Origin: JBBQTU01 sp038213005
Lineage (GTDB): Bacteria > Planctomycetota > Phycisphaerae > Tepidisphaerales > Tepidisphaeraceae
Reading direction: 5' to 3'
Length of the DNA stretch: 15,114 nucleotides
NCBI GenBank assembly: GCA_038213005.1
Contig: JBBQTU010000088.1
Coordinates: forward strand, 1 to 15,114
Shown: piece after piece, positions 6,326 through 14,226 of the stretch
Numbering within the stretch: the stretch's first letter is position 1
Layout of the letters: each line of letters begins with the position of its first letter
The notes under the pieces: model-generated
What the model was told of the DNA's origin: nothing
The model's input: the letters and a program-made list of their open reading frames with translations, nothing else
Database searches by the model: none
Translations under genes and position numbers: made by a program

Positions 6326-6750
6326 CGCAGCGGGTTGCGCCATTTGAGCTTTGGGAAGCGGGCGAAGTCGGCGTCCGATGAGAAGAGTTCGCAGTTATGC
6401 TCGATGGCGAGTGCGGCGAGATGGGCGTCACTGACGAGGTTGGCAGTTGCCTGGCCGGCTTCGAGCATCTGGCGAAAGAGAGTCCAGTGGCGCGGGGTGG
6501 CTTCGAGTGTCTGGACATTAGGTCGCCCCAGCCAACTGCTCACGCGGTCGGCCGCCTGGCCGATCGTCAGGGGAGAACGGAAGACGCGATGGTTGGTTGA
6601 GATGCGCAGGAACGCGGAGAGTACAGGCCAGGGCAGGCGGACCGCGGGATGAGTGGAAAGCTGCTCATCCCACCACAGGACGGCCTTGGCATGTTGGGGC
6701 ACATCGGTGTTTTCGGCGTATAGCAGGATGTTTGCGTCAACGAGAATCAT
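6322..6750 (-). CDS. vapC: VapC toxin (PIN-domain ribonuclease)
   Basis: This 142-residue PIN-domain protein is the probable RNase toxin of a VapBC pair. It begins MILVDANILLYAENTDVPQH with the first catalytic Asp at residue 5. It has VLSAFLRIST (43-52), NLVSDAHLAALA (104-115, Asp108) and LFSSDADFARF (122-132, Asp126), the usual order of acidic residues in this family. The Glu often seen in the second motif is replaced in VLSAFLR, as I recall for some members of this subgroup. It overlaps the antitoxin gene by 4 bp (6747-6750), so translation is coupled. Its stop shares TTAA (6322-6325) with the metG stop on the opposite strand, leaving no space for a terminator. Known relatives cleave tRNA or rRNA; the target here is unknown. 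Confidence 0.9.
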   Translation of the reverse strand: MILVDANILLYAENTDVPQHAKAVLWWDEQLSTHPAVRLPWPVLSAFLRISTNHRVFRSPLTIGQAADRVSSWLGRPNVQTLEATPRHWTLFRQMLEAGQATANLVSDAHLAALAIEHNCELFSSDADFARFPKLKWRNPLR

Positions 6751-6992
6751 CGAGCATCCTCGCCGTCGAGCCGTGAGAGCAGATCCTGCACGTTGTCGAG
6801 GGAGACTCCGGGCTGGAGCCCCATATGGTGCGGCCGCGTGCGGTAGGGTTTGAGGGCCGATGGCAGTTCGGCATCGTGCAGACCGGTACGGAGTGCACGA
6901 TTTACGATTTCCTTGAAGGTGCGGCCCGTCTTGGCGGATAACGCCTTTGCTCGCTGGGCAACGTCGGTATCGAGAGTCAGCGTGGTGCGCAT
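6747..6992 (-). CDS. vapB: VapB antitoxin (ribbon-helix-helix type)
   Basis: This 81-residue protein starts MRTTLTLDTDVAQRAKALSA, followed by KTGRTFKEIVNRALRTGL, a ribbon-helix-helix DNA-binding unit (about 1-38) common in VapB antitoxins. The C-terminal tail HHMGLQPGVSLDNVQDLLSR with the following LDGED (about 55-79) is the part that typically wraps the VapC active site. Its stop overlaps the vapC start. The ATG is 6 nt downstream of a TATGAT -10 box with no Shine-Dalgarno, consistent with a leaderless message. It probably autoregulates the pair together with VapC; the operator is not obvious. Confidence 0.9.
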   Translation of the reverse strand: MRTTLTLDTDVAQRAKALSAKTGRTFKEIVNRALRTGLHDAELPSALKPYRTRPHHMGLQPGVSLDNVQDLLSRLDGEDAR

Positions 6993-6998
6993 ATAGGC

Positions 6999-7026
6999 AT
7001 CATAGCACGGTAGGCCAACGCATCAA
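6999..7026 (-). promoter_or_regulatory. vapBC promoter
   Basis: On the minus strand TTGATG (7026-7021), a 16-bp spacer and TATGAT (7004-6999, five of six consensus bases) end 6 nt before the vapB ATG. Transcription would start at or next to the A of ATG. The call is from sequence match; the spacing makes leaderless translation the simplest reading. Confidence 0.5.
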
Positions 7027-7101
7027 AGCATCAAATGAGACATCAAACGGGACTGGCGTGCGGTTGGCGGACTTGATTGGACGGGCGTGACGACAGACGG
7101 G

Positions 7102-7126
7102 CTTGATCAGACTGTCTTGATCAGAC
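7102..7126. repeat. Tandem 11-bp repeat containing TGATCA, upstream of the unknown gene
   Basis: CTTGATCAGAC occurs at 7102-7112 and 7116-7126, a 14-bp period. Each copy contains the palindrome TGATCA. Related TTGAT/ATCAA words recur nearby at 7021-7080. The pair lies between the divergent vapBC promoter and the gene at 7188, a plausible place for regulator binding, but no regulator can be named. Confidence 0.4.
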
Positions 7127-7187
7127 CTTTCCCCGAGGCGGCAGTTGCCCTATCGTATGGATACCAACGAGGCGCCGGAAGGACACC

Positions 7188-7745
7188 ATGTTCGGTTTTG
7201 GAAAGCAAGAGGAAGTGGCCGGGCCGCGTGTGAGTACGCGGCTGTGTACAGATCGATTCGACGGGCGGTATCCCCATGTGGGGCTCTACGACTGCCGCGA
7301 GCGTAAGGTCTGGGTTTGCAAGCACTTAAACGGGCAGGCGATTCGGACCAGCCATGCGCGGCTGATCACGGGTTGCCAGAACGCCATCAGCACGGTCTGG
7401 AAGGACCGGTTTTTGTGTTTCTGGTTCTACACGCCTGGGAGCGGCGAGGGGCTGATTCTGGGGCAGAAGTTCGACTGGAGCGAGGCTCATATCCTGACGC
7501 GCATCGACCCGCTGTGGGACTATGACCGGCAGAAGCTGATTCCGCCCGAACAGGAGGATCACGCACAGGATAATCTGGAGCGCCAGTTCAAGCATGGGCA
7601 GCGTATTTTGGATTTTTTTGTCGCGTGTCAACTGAACTATCCCGTGAGCCTACACTTTGTCGGCCAGCGGACTGAAGATTCGTACTTCAGCTTCACGAGG
7701 CTGAGCCCGGAAGCGGCAAAAGGTGAAGCTACCCGTGCGCGGTAG
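7188..7745 (+). CDS. Conserved-looking protein of unknown function (185 aa)
   Basis: I do not recognise this protein. It starts MFGFGKQEEVAGPRV and has 185 residues, soluble in appearance, with no signal peptide or membrane segment. It is rich in aromatic residues in the middle (KDRFLCFWFYTPGSGEGL, about 78-95), with alternating strand-like segments. A charged linker (about 117-134) is followed by a helix-like FKHGQRILDFFVACQL. Four cysteines (20, 36, 44, 63) occur in the N-terminal third but not in a clear metal-binding pattern. GGAAGGA lies 4 nt before the ATG, so the gene is very likely real and translated. It stands alone between vapBC (divergent) and glgP (120 bp downstream), so context does not suggest a role. 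Confidence 0.75.
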   Translation: MFGFGKQEEVAGPRVSTRLCTDRFDGRYPHVGLYDCRERKVWVCKHLNGQAIRTSHARLITGCQNAISTVWKDRFLCFWFYTPGSGEGLILGQKFDWSEAHILTRIDPLWDYDRQKLIPPEQEDHAQDNLERQFKHGQRILDFFVACQLNYPVSLHFVGQRTEDSYFSFTRLSPEAAKGEATRAR

Positions 7746-7865
7746 GGGGCTGGAGAGAGGACGGTATTTCCTCCCCTGTGCCAGCATGCCTTTGTCGCTT
7801 ATCCTTCGGTGGATGAGGTTGGGTGTGTTGGTAGAGGGATTCAATAACAACAGCGAAAGGCGTGT

Positions 7866-10436
7866 ATGCCGGATTTCATGACTGCGACAGTGAGGACTTT
7901 TCAGGTGTTCCCCGATGTTCCCGAGGCACTGCAGCCACTGGTGGAACTGGCGGGGAACCTATGGTGGGTATGGCATCCGGATGCGGTGGACCTTTTCCGC
8001 CGCCTCGATCGCGACCTCTGGACAAAGATCTACCATAACCCCGTGAAGCTGCTGGGCGTTGTGGATCAGGCTAAACTGGCCGCGGCCGCCCGGGACGAGG
8101 GGTATCTGGCGCACATGCATCGCGTGCACGATGCGTTTCGGCTGCACATGGGAGCGCACGGCTGGTTCCATGCCAACTATGGTCAGAACAAGAACCTGCT
8201 GGTGGCGTATTTCTCGGCCGAGTTCGGTCTGCACGAGTCGTTGCCGATCTACTCCGGTGGGCTGGGCATCCTTGCGGGCGATCATCTGAAAAGCGCCAGT
8301 GAAATCGGGATGCCGCTGGTGGGTGTAGGTCTGCTCTATCGCAACGGCTATTTTCAGCAGTATCTCTCGCACGACGGGTGGCAGCAGGAGGCGTATCCGG
8401 AGCTGGATTTCTACAACCTCGCCGTTGAGCTGATGCGGAATACGGATGGCACGGAGGTGCACGTCCGCGTTGATTTCCCGGATCACGCGGTGTTCTGCAA
8501 GGTGTGGCGTGCGATGGTGGGGCGGATTCCGCTGTATCTGCTGGACACGAACCTGCCCGAGAACGCGCCCGAAGACCGTGAGATCACTGCCCGGCTTTAT
8601 GGCGGCGGCACGGACATGCGCATCAAGCAGGAGATTATCCTGGGCATCGGCGGCGTGCGCATGCTCGAGGCAATGAATGTGCCGGCCACTGTGTTCCACA
8701 TGAACGAGGGACATTCGGCGTTTCTGGCGCTGGAGCGCATCCGGATGATGCTGGAGAATTCGGCGCTGACGTTTGACGTCGTCCGGCAGCAGGTGATGGC
8801 GACCAACGTCTTTACCACGCATACGCCCGTGCCGGCGGGCATTGACACGTTTTCGCCCGAGGTGATGGTCAAGTTCTTCAGGCACTACTTCCCGCAGCTC
8901 AAGCTGGACGAGAAGAGTTTCCTGTCGCTGGGGCGCGAGGATGTTACCAACGAGCGTCAGGGGTTCTCGATGGCGGTGCTGGCGATTCGCCTGGCCGACA
9001 GCTACAACGGGGTCAGTCAGTTGCACGGCGAGGTGTCGCGTCGGATGTGGCATAATCTTTGGCCACAGGTTCCGCAGCAGGAGGTGCCGATCAGGCACAT
9101 CACCAACGGGATCCATACTCGCACGTGGCTGTCGCCGGACCTGGTGTTTCTGCTGGATCGGTATCTGGGCGACAAGTGGATGACCGACCCGACCGACCAG
9201 AGCGTGTGGGAGAACGTGCAGCAGATTCCCGATGAGGAACTGTGGCGTGCCCATGAGCGTTGCCGCGAGCGGCTGGTGGGCTGGGTTCGCAGGACGCTGA
9301 AGGAGCAGTTGATCCGTCGGGGCGCCACCTATGAGGAGGTGGCGGCGGCGGATGAGGTGCTGGACCCCGAAGCGCTGACGATCGGGTTTGCCCGGCGGTT
9401 TGCCACGTACAAGCGTGGGGCGCTGATCCTGCGCGATCAGGATCGCCTGCGGCGACTGCTGGAAGACACCAAGCGGCCGATCCAGATCATCTTCGCCGGC
9501 AAGGCGCATCCGGCCGACCACGAGGGCAAGGAACTGATCAAGACGATCGTGAACTTCGCCCGCGATCCGAAGATCCGTCGCCGTATTGTCTTTATCGAGA
9601 ACTACGACATGCAGGTGGCGCGGCATATGGTGCAGGGGGTAGATGTGTGGCTGAACACGCCACGCCGGCCGTACGAGGCGTCGGGCACCAGCGGGATGAA
9701 GGCCGCCGCCAATGGCGTGCTCAACTGCTCGGTGCTGGATGGCTGGTGGGTGGAGGGGTACAAGCCCGAGCTTGGCTGGGCGATCGGCCAGGGCGAGATC
9801 TATTCTGACCCCAATTATCAGGACACCATCGAGTCGGAGGCGTTGTACGACATCCTGGAGAAGCATGTGGTGCCGCTGTTCTACACTCGCGGGGCGGATC
9901 ATGTCCCGCGCGACTGGATGATTCGGATGAAGAACTGCCTGCGCAAGCTGGCGCCGGTGTTTAACACCAATCGCATGGTGAAGGAATATGCGGAGAAGGC
10001 TTATCTGCCGGCCGGCTTGCGAGGCGGGCTGCTGGCTGCCGACGGGCTGTCCCGAGCCCGCAGCCTGTCTGTTGCCAAGGCGATGTATCACCAGAAGTGG
10101 GGCGGCATTCGCGTCGTGGGTGTGAACACCTCCGGCAACGGGCACTACAAGGTGGGCGAGGATGTGCAGGTCGAGACGCTGGTGGATCTGCCGGACCTTG
10201 ATCCCAAGGAGTTGCGCGTGCAACTCTACGCTGGAGAGATCAACTCGACCGGCGAGATCGAAGCGGCGCAGGTGGTGCCGATGACGCACTCCAAGGCAAT
10301 GGGCGGAAACAGGCACATGTTCGTCGGTGCGCTGGCCTGCCGCAGCAGCGGCCGGCAGGGCTTTGCCATTCGCGTGCTGCCGGGAAATCCAGACATGGCG
10401 ACGCCGATTGAGTCCGGGCTGATCTACTGGAACTGA
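7866..10436 (+). CDS. glgP: Glycogen/alpha-glucan phosphorylase (GT35)
   Basis: The enzyme releases glucose-1-phosphate from the ends of glycogen or maltodextrin with phosphate, using pyridoxal phosphate. The 856-residue protein belongs to the bacterial branch with an N-terminal DUF3417-type segment (about 14-125, LAGNLWWVWHPDAVDLFRRL). Next come AEFGLHESLPIYSGGLGILA (118-137), the HMNEGHSAF region, RFATYKRGAL, GKAHPADHEGK (545-555) and the cofactor motif EASGTSGMKAAANG with Lys612 as the expected Schiff-base residue. A C-terminal beta-rich extension follows (about 740-856). GAAAGG 5 nt before the ATG supports the start; Met5 is a possible alternative. It likely feeds stored glucan into glycolysis. 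No other glycogen gene is adjacent. Confidence 0.95.
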   Translation: MPDFMTATVRTFQVFPDVPEALQPLVELAGNLWWVWHPDAVDLFRRLDRDLWTKIYHNPVKLLGVVDQAKLAAAARDEGYLAHMHRVHDAFRLHMGAHGWFHANYGQNKNLLVAYFSAEFGLHESLPIYSGGLGILAGDHLKSASEIGMPLVGVGLLYRNGYFQQYLSHDGWQQEAYPELDFYNLAVELMRNTDGTEVHVRVDFPDHAVFCKVWRAMVGRIPLYLLDTNLPENAPEDREITARLYGGGTDMRIKQEIILGIGGVRMLEAMNVPATVFHMNEGHSAFLALERIRMMLENSALTFDVVRQQVMATNVFTTHTPVPAGIDTFSPEVMVKFFRHYFPQLKLDEKSFLSLGREDVTNERQGFSMAVLAIRLADSYNGVSQLHGEVSRRMWHNLWPQVPQQEVPIRHITNGIHTRTWLSPDLVFLLDRYLGDKWMTDPTDQSVWENVQQIPDEELWRAHERCRERLVGWVRRTLKEQLIRRGATYEEVAAADEVLDPEALTIGFARRFATYKRGALILRDQDRLRRLLEDTKRPIQIIFAGKAHPADHEGKELIKTIVNFARDPKIRRRIVFIENYDMQVARHMVQGVDVWLNTPRRPYEASGTSGMKAAANGVLNCSVLDGWWVEGYKPELGWAIGQGEIYSDPNYQDTIESEALYDILEKHVVPLFYTRGADHVPRDWMIRMKNCLRKLAPVFNTNRMVKEYAEKAYLPAGLRGGLLAADGLSRARSLSVAKAMYHQKWGGIRVVGVNTSGNGHYKVGEDVQVETLVDLPDLDPKELRVQLYAGEINSTGEIEAAQVVPMTHSKAMGGNRHMFVGALACRSSGRQGFAIRVLPGNPDMATPIESGLIYWN

Positions 10437-10446
10437 GGGAAATGGG

Positions 10447-10558
10447 GAATGCTGAATGCTGAATGCTGAATGCTGAATGCTGAATGCTGAATGCTGAATG
10501 CTGAATGCTGAATGCTAAATGCTAAATGCTGAATGATGGATGCTGGATGATGGATGCG
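10447..10558. repeat. Tandem heptamer array GAATGCT (about 16 units)
   Basis: Ten perfect copies of GAATGCT run from 10447 to 10516. Two AAATGCT units follow (10517-10530), then four degenerate units (GAATGAT, GGATGCT, GGATGAT, GGATGCG) to 10558. The decay runs in one direction, from identical copies to diverged ones, as expected for a slippage-expanded array. It begins 10 nt after the glgP stop and fills much of the gap to the ABC ATPase gene. Heptameric short tandem repeats of this kind are known in cyanobacteria; their function is unclear. An open frame read through it on the minus strand is an artefact. Confidence 0.95.
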
Positions 10559-10603
10559 GAATGGAATGGAAGGGCGGGCCGTGCAGCGTGAGTCTCTTAT
10601 TTT

Positions 10604-10631
10604 AGCATTTAGCATTCAGCATTTAGCATTC
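10604..10631. repeat. Inverted counter-array of the heptamer, next to the ABC start codon
   Basis: Four units AGCATTT-AGCATTC-AGCATTT-AGCATTC are the reverse complement of AAATGCT/GAATGCT. They can pair with the main array 10447-10530 to form a stem of up to 28 bp (with G-U pairs) in the transcript. The counter-array ends 11 nt before the ATG at 10643, where a ribosome site would be expected. No Shine-Dalgarno is visible. The structure may terminate glgP transcription or hinder initiation of the ABC gene; neither is shown. Confidence 0.85.
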
Positions 10632-10642
10632 TCCTTGGTCCT

Positions 10643-12148
10643 ATGGAACATCTCACAATTCTCGATGTTCACGATCTCCGAAAGGAGTTTCCCGGCGTGC
10701 TAGCGCTGGATGGGGTGACGTTGTCGCTGCGGGGCGGCGAGGTTCACAGCTTTGTGGGCGAAAACGGCGCCGGCAAGAGCACGCTGATGAAGATCATCGC
10801 GGGCATCCATCTGCCGACGGCGGGGCGGCTTGTCTATCGTGGCCGGCCGGTGGTCTGGCGTCGCTGCGCTGAGGCGCAGGAGGCGGGCATCGCGATGATT
10901 CACCAGGAACTGAACCTGGTGGATGAACTGACGGTCGCCGATAACATCTTCCTGGGTCGGGAACGGATGGCGGGGGGATTCGTCAGTGTGAAGAAGTCGC
11001 GCCGCGAAGCGGCCGGGTTGCTGCGGCAACTGAATGCCGATGTCGATGCGGGTGCCCGCGTTGGCGACCTTTCGATTGCCCAACGACAACTTGTCGAGAT
11101 CGCCAAGGCCCTGTCTTGCGATGCGTCGGTCCTGATCATGGACGAGCCGACGGCTGTGCTGTCGCAGCGCGATACGGCCGCCTTGTTTGCTGTCATTAGA
11201 GGCCTCCGCGCGCGGGGCGTCTGTATCCTCTACGTTTCGCATCTGCTGAGCGAGGTGCTGGCGATCAGCGACCGCGTGACGGTGATGCGGGACGGGCGGG
11301 TCGTCACGACGCTTGATGGCGAGAATCTAAAGGGCGTGAGCGAAAGGGACATCGCAACCCTGATGGTCGGGCGTCCGATGGCCGACCATTTTCCGCCGCG
11401 CGGCGTCTGCGAGGGTTCGCCATCCTTCGCGGTGCAGGATGTGTCCACTGACCTGCTGAAGGACATCAGCTTCGACGTGCGCCGGGGTGAGATATTCGGG
11501 CTGGCCGGCCTGATTGGCTCGGGTCGCACGGAACTGGCCGAGACGATCTTCGGCGTACGCACGGCCCATACGGGGTCGGTGTCGCTGGATGGTGGGCTGC
11601 TTTCGATCAAGCGGCCGGCCGACGCCATTGGGCAGGGGCTGGGTTATCTGTCGGAAGATCGCAAAGGCACTGGCCTGACGCTGCCGATGAGCGTGATCGA
11701 GAACACAACGCTGGTGTCGCTGGCTCGCTATTCGCGGGTGCTTATCAATCACCGACGCGAGGCGGCCGCCACGCAGGGCCACATCGATCGCCTGCAGATC
11801 AAGGTGGGAGATGCCGAGGAGGCGGTTGACCATCTTTCTGGCGGAAACCAGCAGAAGGTCGCCCTTGCCAAGTGGCTGGAGACTGAGCCCAGGGTGCTGA
11901 TCGTGGATGAGCCGACTCGTGGCGTGGACATCGGCGCGAAAGAAGAGATATATCGGCTACTGAAGGACCTCGCCGCCCGCGGGACGTGTATCATCATGAT
12001 CTCGTCTGAACTGAATGAGTTGCTGGGCATGTGCCACCGCATCGGCGTGATGCGGGCCGGGCGGTTGGTGGCGGTGGTAGACGGGGCTTCGGCGACCGAA
12101 GAGACTCTCATGCACCACGCGGCTGGTGTGCATGGAGAGAAAGTGTAG
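10643..12148 (+). CDS. Sugar ABC transporter ATP-binding protein, RbsA-like double ATPase
   Basis: This 501-residue cytoplasmic protein would power uptake of a monosaccharide such as ribose, xylose or galactose (CUT2 family). Two ATPase halves are visible. The first has Walker A GENGAGKST (39-47), Q-loop Gln88, the variant signature LSIAQRQ (143-149), Walker B VLIMDEPT (163-170) and switch His200. The second has a degenerate Walker A GLIGSGRTE (289-297), YLSEDRK (335-341), signature LSGGNQQ (398-404) and Walker B VLIVDEPT (418-425). The degenerate second Walker A is normal for RbsA/XylG/MglA. No permease or periplasmic binding protein gene lies on either side, so partners must be elsewhere. 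There is no Shine-Dalgarno, and an inverted repeat array abuts the start. The sugar cannot be told from this subunit. Confidence 0.93.
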   Translation: MEHLTILDVHDLRKEFPGVLALDGVTLSLRGGEVHSFVGENGAGKSTLMKIIAGIHLPTAGRLVYRGRPVVWRRCAEAQEAGIAMIHQELNLVDELTVADNIFLGRERMAGGFVSVKKSRREAAGLLRQLNADVDAGARVGDLSIAQRQLVEIAKALSCDASVLIMDEPTAVLSQRDTAALFAVIRGLRARGVCILYVSHLLSEVLAISDRVTVMRDGRVVTTLDGENLKGVSERDIATLMVGRPMADHFPPRGVCEGSPSFAVQDVSTDLLKDISFDVRRGEIFGLAGLIGSGRTELAETIFGVRTAHTGSVSLDGGLLSIKRPADAIGQGLGYLSEDRKGTGLTLPMSVIENTTLVSLARYSRVLINHRREAAATQGHIDRLQIKVGDAEEAVDHLSGGNQQKVALAKWLETEPRVLIVDEPTRGVDIGAKEEIYRLLKDLAARGTCIIMISSELNELLGMCHRIGVMRAGRLVAVVDGASATEETLMHHAAGVHGEKV

Positions 12149-12172
12149 TAGATTGGATTGGCCAGGCAAACC

Positions 12173-12198
12173 TGATGGGCCGTCAATTGATGGGCCGT
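12173..12198. repeat. 11-bp direct repeat in the ABC-pepF gap
   Basis: TGATGGGCCGT occurs at 12173-12183 and 12188-12198, a 15-bp period. It sits 25 bp after the ABC stop. AGTCAATAGTC-like small repeats follow at about 12211-12224. A -10-like TATTAT (12246-12251) lies downstream, without a good -35. No function is assigned. Confidence 0.4.
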
Positions 12199-12298
12199 TA
12201 ATCAACAATCAGTAGTCAATAGTCGCATCTCCTGCACCCGCTGCATATTATGTTCACGACTCAACGGACTATGACGGACTCGCGGAAGGAGCAATATC

Positions 12299-14113
12299 GT
12301 GGCGAAAGAGAAGAAACAGATCACACTGCCCCCTCGTTCACAGGTGAAGGTTGAAGACACGTGGAATCTCACCAGCCTTTGTCAGAACGACAAGGCATGG
12401 GAGAACACGTTTGTCCTGTGGGAGCGGCAGATTCCCACGTACGCGAAATTCAAGGGCAAGCTTGGCCGCAGCGCGAAGATGCTGGCGGACTGCCTGAACT
12501 TCGATCGCGACTTTGACCGACTGGGCGAGCGTCTGGGTAACTATGCCTATCTGCGCTGCGCGGAGGACCAGGCCGCGAGCGACAGCCAGCGTATGCGAGG
12601 CCGTTTCAGCATGGTCTCGTCCAAGGCCAGCGAGGCGGCCGCGTGGATCCGCCCGGAACTGCTGTCGATCCCCGCCGCGAAGCTCAAGAAACTGGTGGCC
12701 TCGCCGCTGCTGAAAGAATGGAAGCTCGCTATCGAGCGCATTGTGCGCTATCGGCCGCATACGCTCGACTCGGCGGGTGAGAAGATACTCGCCATGCAGG
12801 GGCCGATGAGCGAGGCATCCAACCAGGTTTTCCGCCAGCTTGATGATGCCGACCTGAAATGGGGGCAGGTCGAGAACGAGAAAGGTGAGATGGTGGAAGT
12901 GAGCCACTCAACGTTCTCTTCGCTTTTGCGTTCGCCGCGGCGCAGCGTGCGTCAGGCTGCCTTTGCCGAGTATTACCGGCAGTACGATGCTCACAAGAAC
13001 ACCATCGCGGCGGCCTACAACGCCAGTGTGCAGCGCGATGTTTATTACGCCAGGGTGCGGAACCATCCCAGTGCGCTGGAGGCATCGCTGTTCCAGGACA
13101 AGGTGCCCGTCAAGGTCTATGACAGCCTTGTCGCCTCGGTGCACCGCGGCCTGCCGGCTGTGCATCGATATCTCAAGCTGCGCAAGAAGCTGATGCGGAT
13201 TCCCGATATTCACCACTATGACACCTACGTTCCGATCCTGTCGGACATCCAGAAGCACCACACGTGGGATCAGGCGGTCAAGACTGTGATCGACGCGGTG
13301 TCGCCGCTGGGCGATGAGTATTGCCGCACGCTGCAGGCGGGTCTGACTGCCCAGCGCTGGTGCGACCGCTATGCCAACCAGGGTAAGCAGTCCGGCGCGT
13401 TTTCAAGCGGAGGATATGACGGCAATCCCTTCATCCTCATGAACTATCGCCCGGAGGTGCTGGACCATGTCTTCACGCTGGCGCATGAGGCGGGGCACTC
13501 CATGCACTCCCATTTCTCGGCGAAGCACCAGCCTTATCAGTACTACAACTACACCATCTTCGTCGCCGAAGTCGCAAGCACGTTTAATGAACAGCTCCTG
13601 CTCCAGCATCTGTTATCCAAGGCAACTGACAAGCGAGAGCGGGCGTATCTGATCAATCACGCCATCGACGAGATCCGCGGAACGATCGTTCGCCAGACGA
13701 TGTTCGCCGAGTTCGAGCGCGTGAGTCACGCCCTGGTGGAGAAGGGCGAGCCGCTGACCGTGGACGCCGTTCGCAAGAGCTACCGCAAGCTGCTGGAGAC
13801 GTACTTCGGCGAGGACTTCACGATCGACAGCGAACTGGAACTGGAGTCGCTTCGCATCCCGCATTTCTATCGGGCGTTCTACGTCTACAAGTATGCCACC
13901 GGCCTCTCGGCCGCGATTGCCCTGAGCCAGCGGGTGCTCAAGGGTGGGGCGGGGGAACTGAAGGACTACCTGGGCTTCCTGCGGGGGGGCTGCTCGAAAT
14001 ACCCGCTGGATCTGCTCCGCGGCGCCGGCGTGGATATGGAGACGCCTCAACCGGTCAACGCGGCCATGAAGCGCCTTGGAGAACTCGTGAGCGAGCTTGA
14101 GGAACTGGTGTAA
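12299..14113 (+). CDS. pepF: Oligoendopeptidase F-type zinc metallopeptidase (family M3)
   Basis: Family M3 peptidases degrade oligopeptides in the cytoplasm. The 604-residue protein has an N-terminal helical region (about 15-200, VKVEDTWNLTSLC being the usual PepF opening) and then the catalytic domain. HEAGH (396-400) is the HEXXH zinc site and Glu424 in FVAEVASTFNE is the expected third zinc ligand. The C-terminal helix block LESLRIPHFYRAFYVYKYAT (around 519-538) is a typical substrate-pocket region. The GTG start at 12299 is chosen because GGAAGGAG lies 7 nt upstream. There is no signal peptide. It is 150 bp downstream of the ABC ATPase and probably independently expressed. The length is normal for PepF. 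Confidence 0.95.
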   Translation: MAKEKKQITLPPRSQVKVEDTWNLTSLCQNDKAWENTFVLWERQIPTYAKFKGKLGRSAKMLADCLNFDRDFDRLGERLGNYAYLRCAEDQAASDSQRMRGRFSMVSSKASEAAAWIRPELLSIPAAKLKKLVASPLLKEWKLAIERIVRYRPHTLDSAGEKILAMQGPMSEASNQVFRQLDDADLKWGQVENEKGEMVEVSHSTFSSLLRSPRRSVRQAAFAEYYRQYDAHKNTIAAAYNASVQRDVYYARVRNHPSALEASLFQDKVPVKVYDSLVASVHRGLPAVHRYLKLRKKLMRIPDIHHYDTYVPILSDIQKHHTWDQAVKTVIDAVSPLGDEYCRTLQAGLTAQRWCDRYANQGKQSGAFSSGGYDGNPFILMNYRPEVLDHVFTLAHEAGHSMHSHFSAKHQPYQYYNYTIFVAEVASTFNEQLLLQHLLSKATDKRERAYLINHAIDEIRGTIVRQTMFAEFERVSHALVEKGEPLTVDAVRKSYRKLLETYFGEDFTIDSELELESLRIPHFYRAFYVYKYATGLSAAIALSQRVLKGGAGELKDYLGFLRGGCSKYPLDLLRGAGVDMETPQPVNAAMKRLGELVSELEELV

Positions 14114-14179
14114 CCTGGCAGAACCTTCAGATGCCAGGGCAATCGGGAGTAGCCCTTGTGTTCTGGTCGTATATCCGAA

Positions 14180-14226
14180 AAGCGACTACAAAGTCGCTTC
14201 TAGTTAGCCACGACTTTGTAGTCGTG
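14180..14226. repeat. Nested palindrome: two adjacent hairpins that can also pair with each other
   Basis: Hairpin 1 is AAGCGACT-ACAA-AGTCGCTT (14180-14199) and hairpin 2 is CACGACT-TTGT-AGTCGTG (14209-14226). In addition, CGACTACAAAGTCG (14183-14196) and CGACTTTGTAGTCG (14211-14224) are exact reverse complements, so a 14-bp long stem is an alternative fold. It lies 66 bp after the pepF stop between convergent genes, a typical home for REP/BIME-like repeats. No T-run follows. It may be a bidirectional terminator, a mobile repeat or a protein site. Confidence 0.7.

Noticed and set aside
7959..10316. 785-codon minus-strand open frame opposite glgP
   Set aside because: It is a GC-bias shadow of glgP. 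The plus frame has all phosphorylase motifs and a ribosome site.
10424..10615. Minus-strand open frame of 63 codons with a 7-residue repeat (HSAFSIQ)
   Set aside because: It is a direct translation of the GAATGCT heptamer array and has no ribosome site or family signal.
10447..10631. CRISPR array
   Set aside because: Units are 7 bp without spacers, so this is a simple tandem repeat with an inverted partner.
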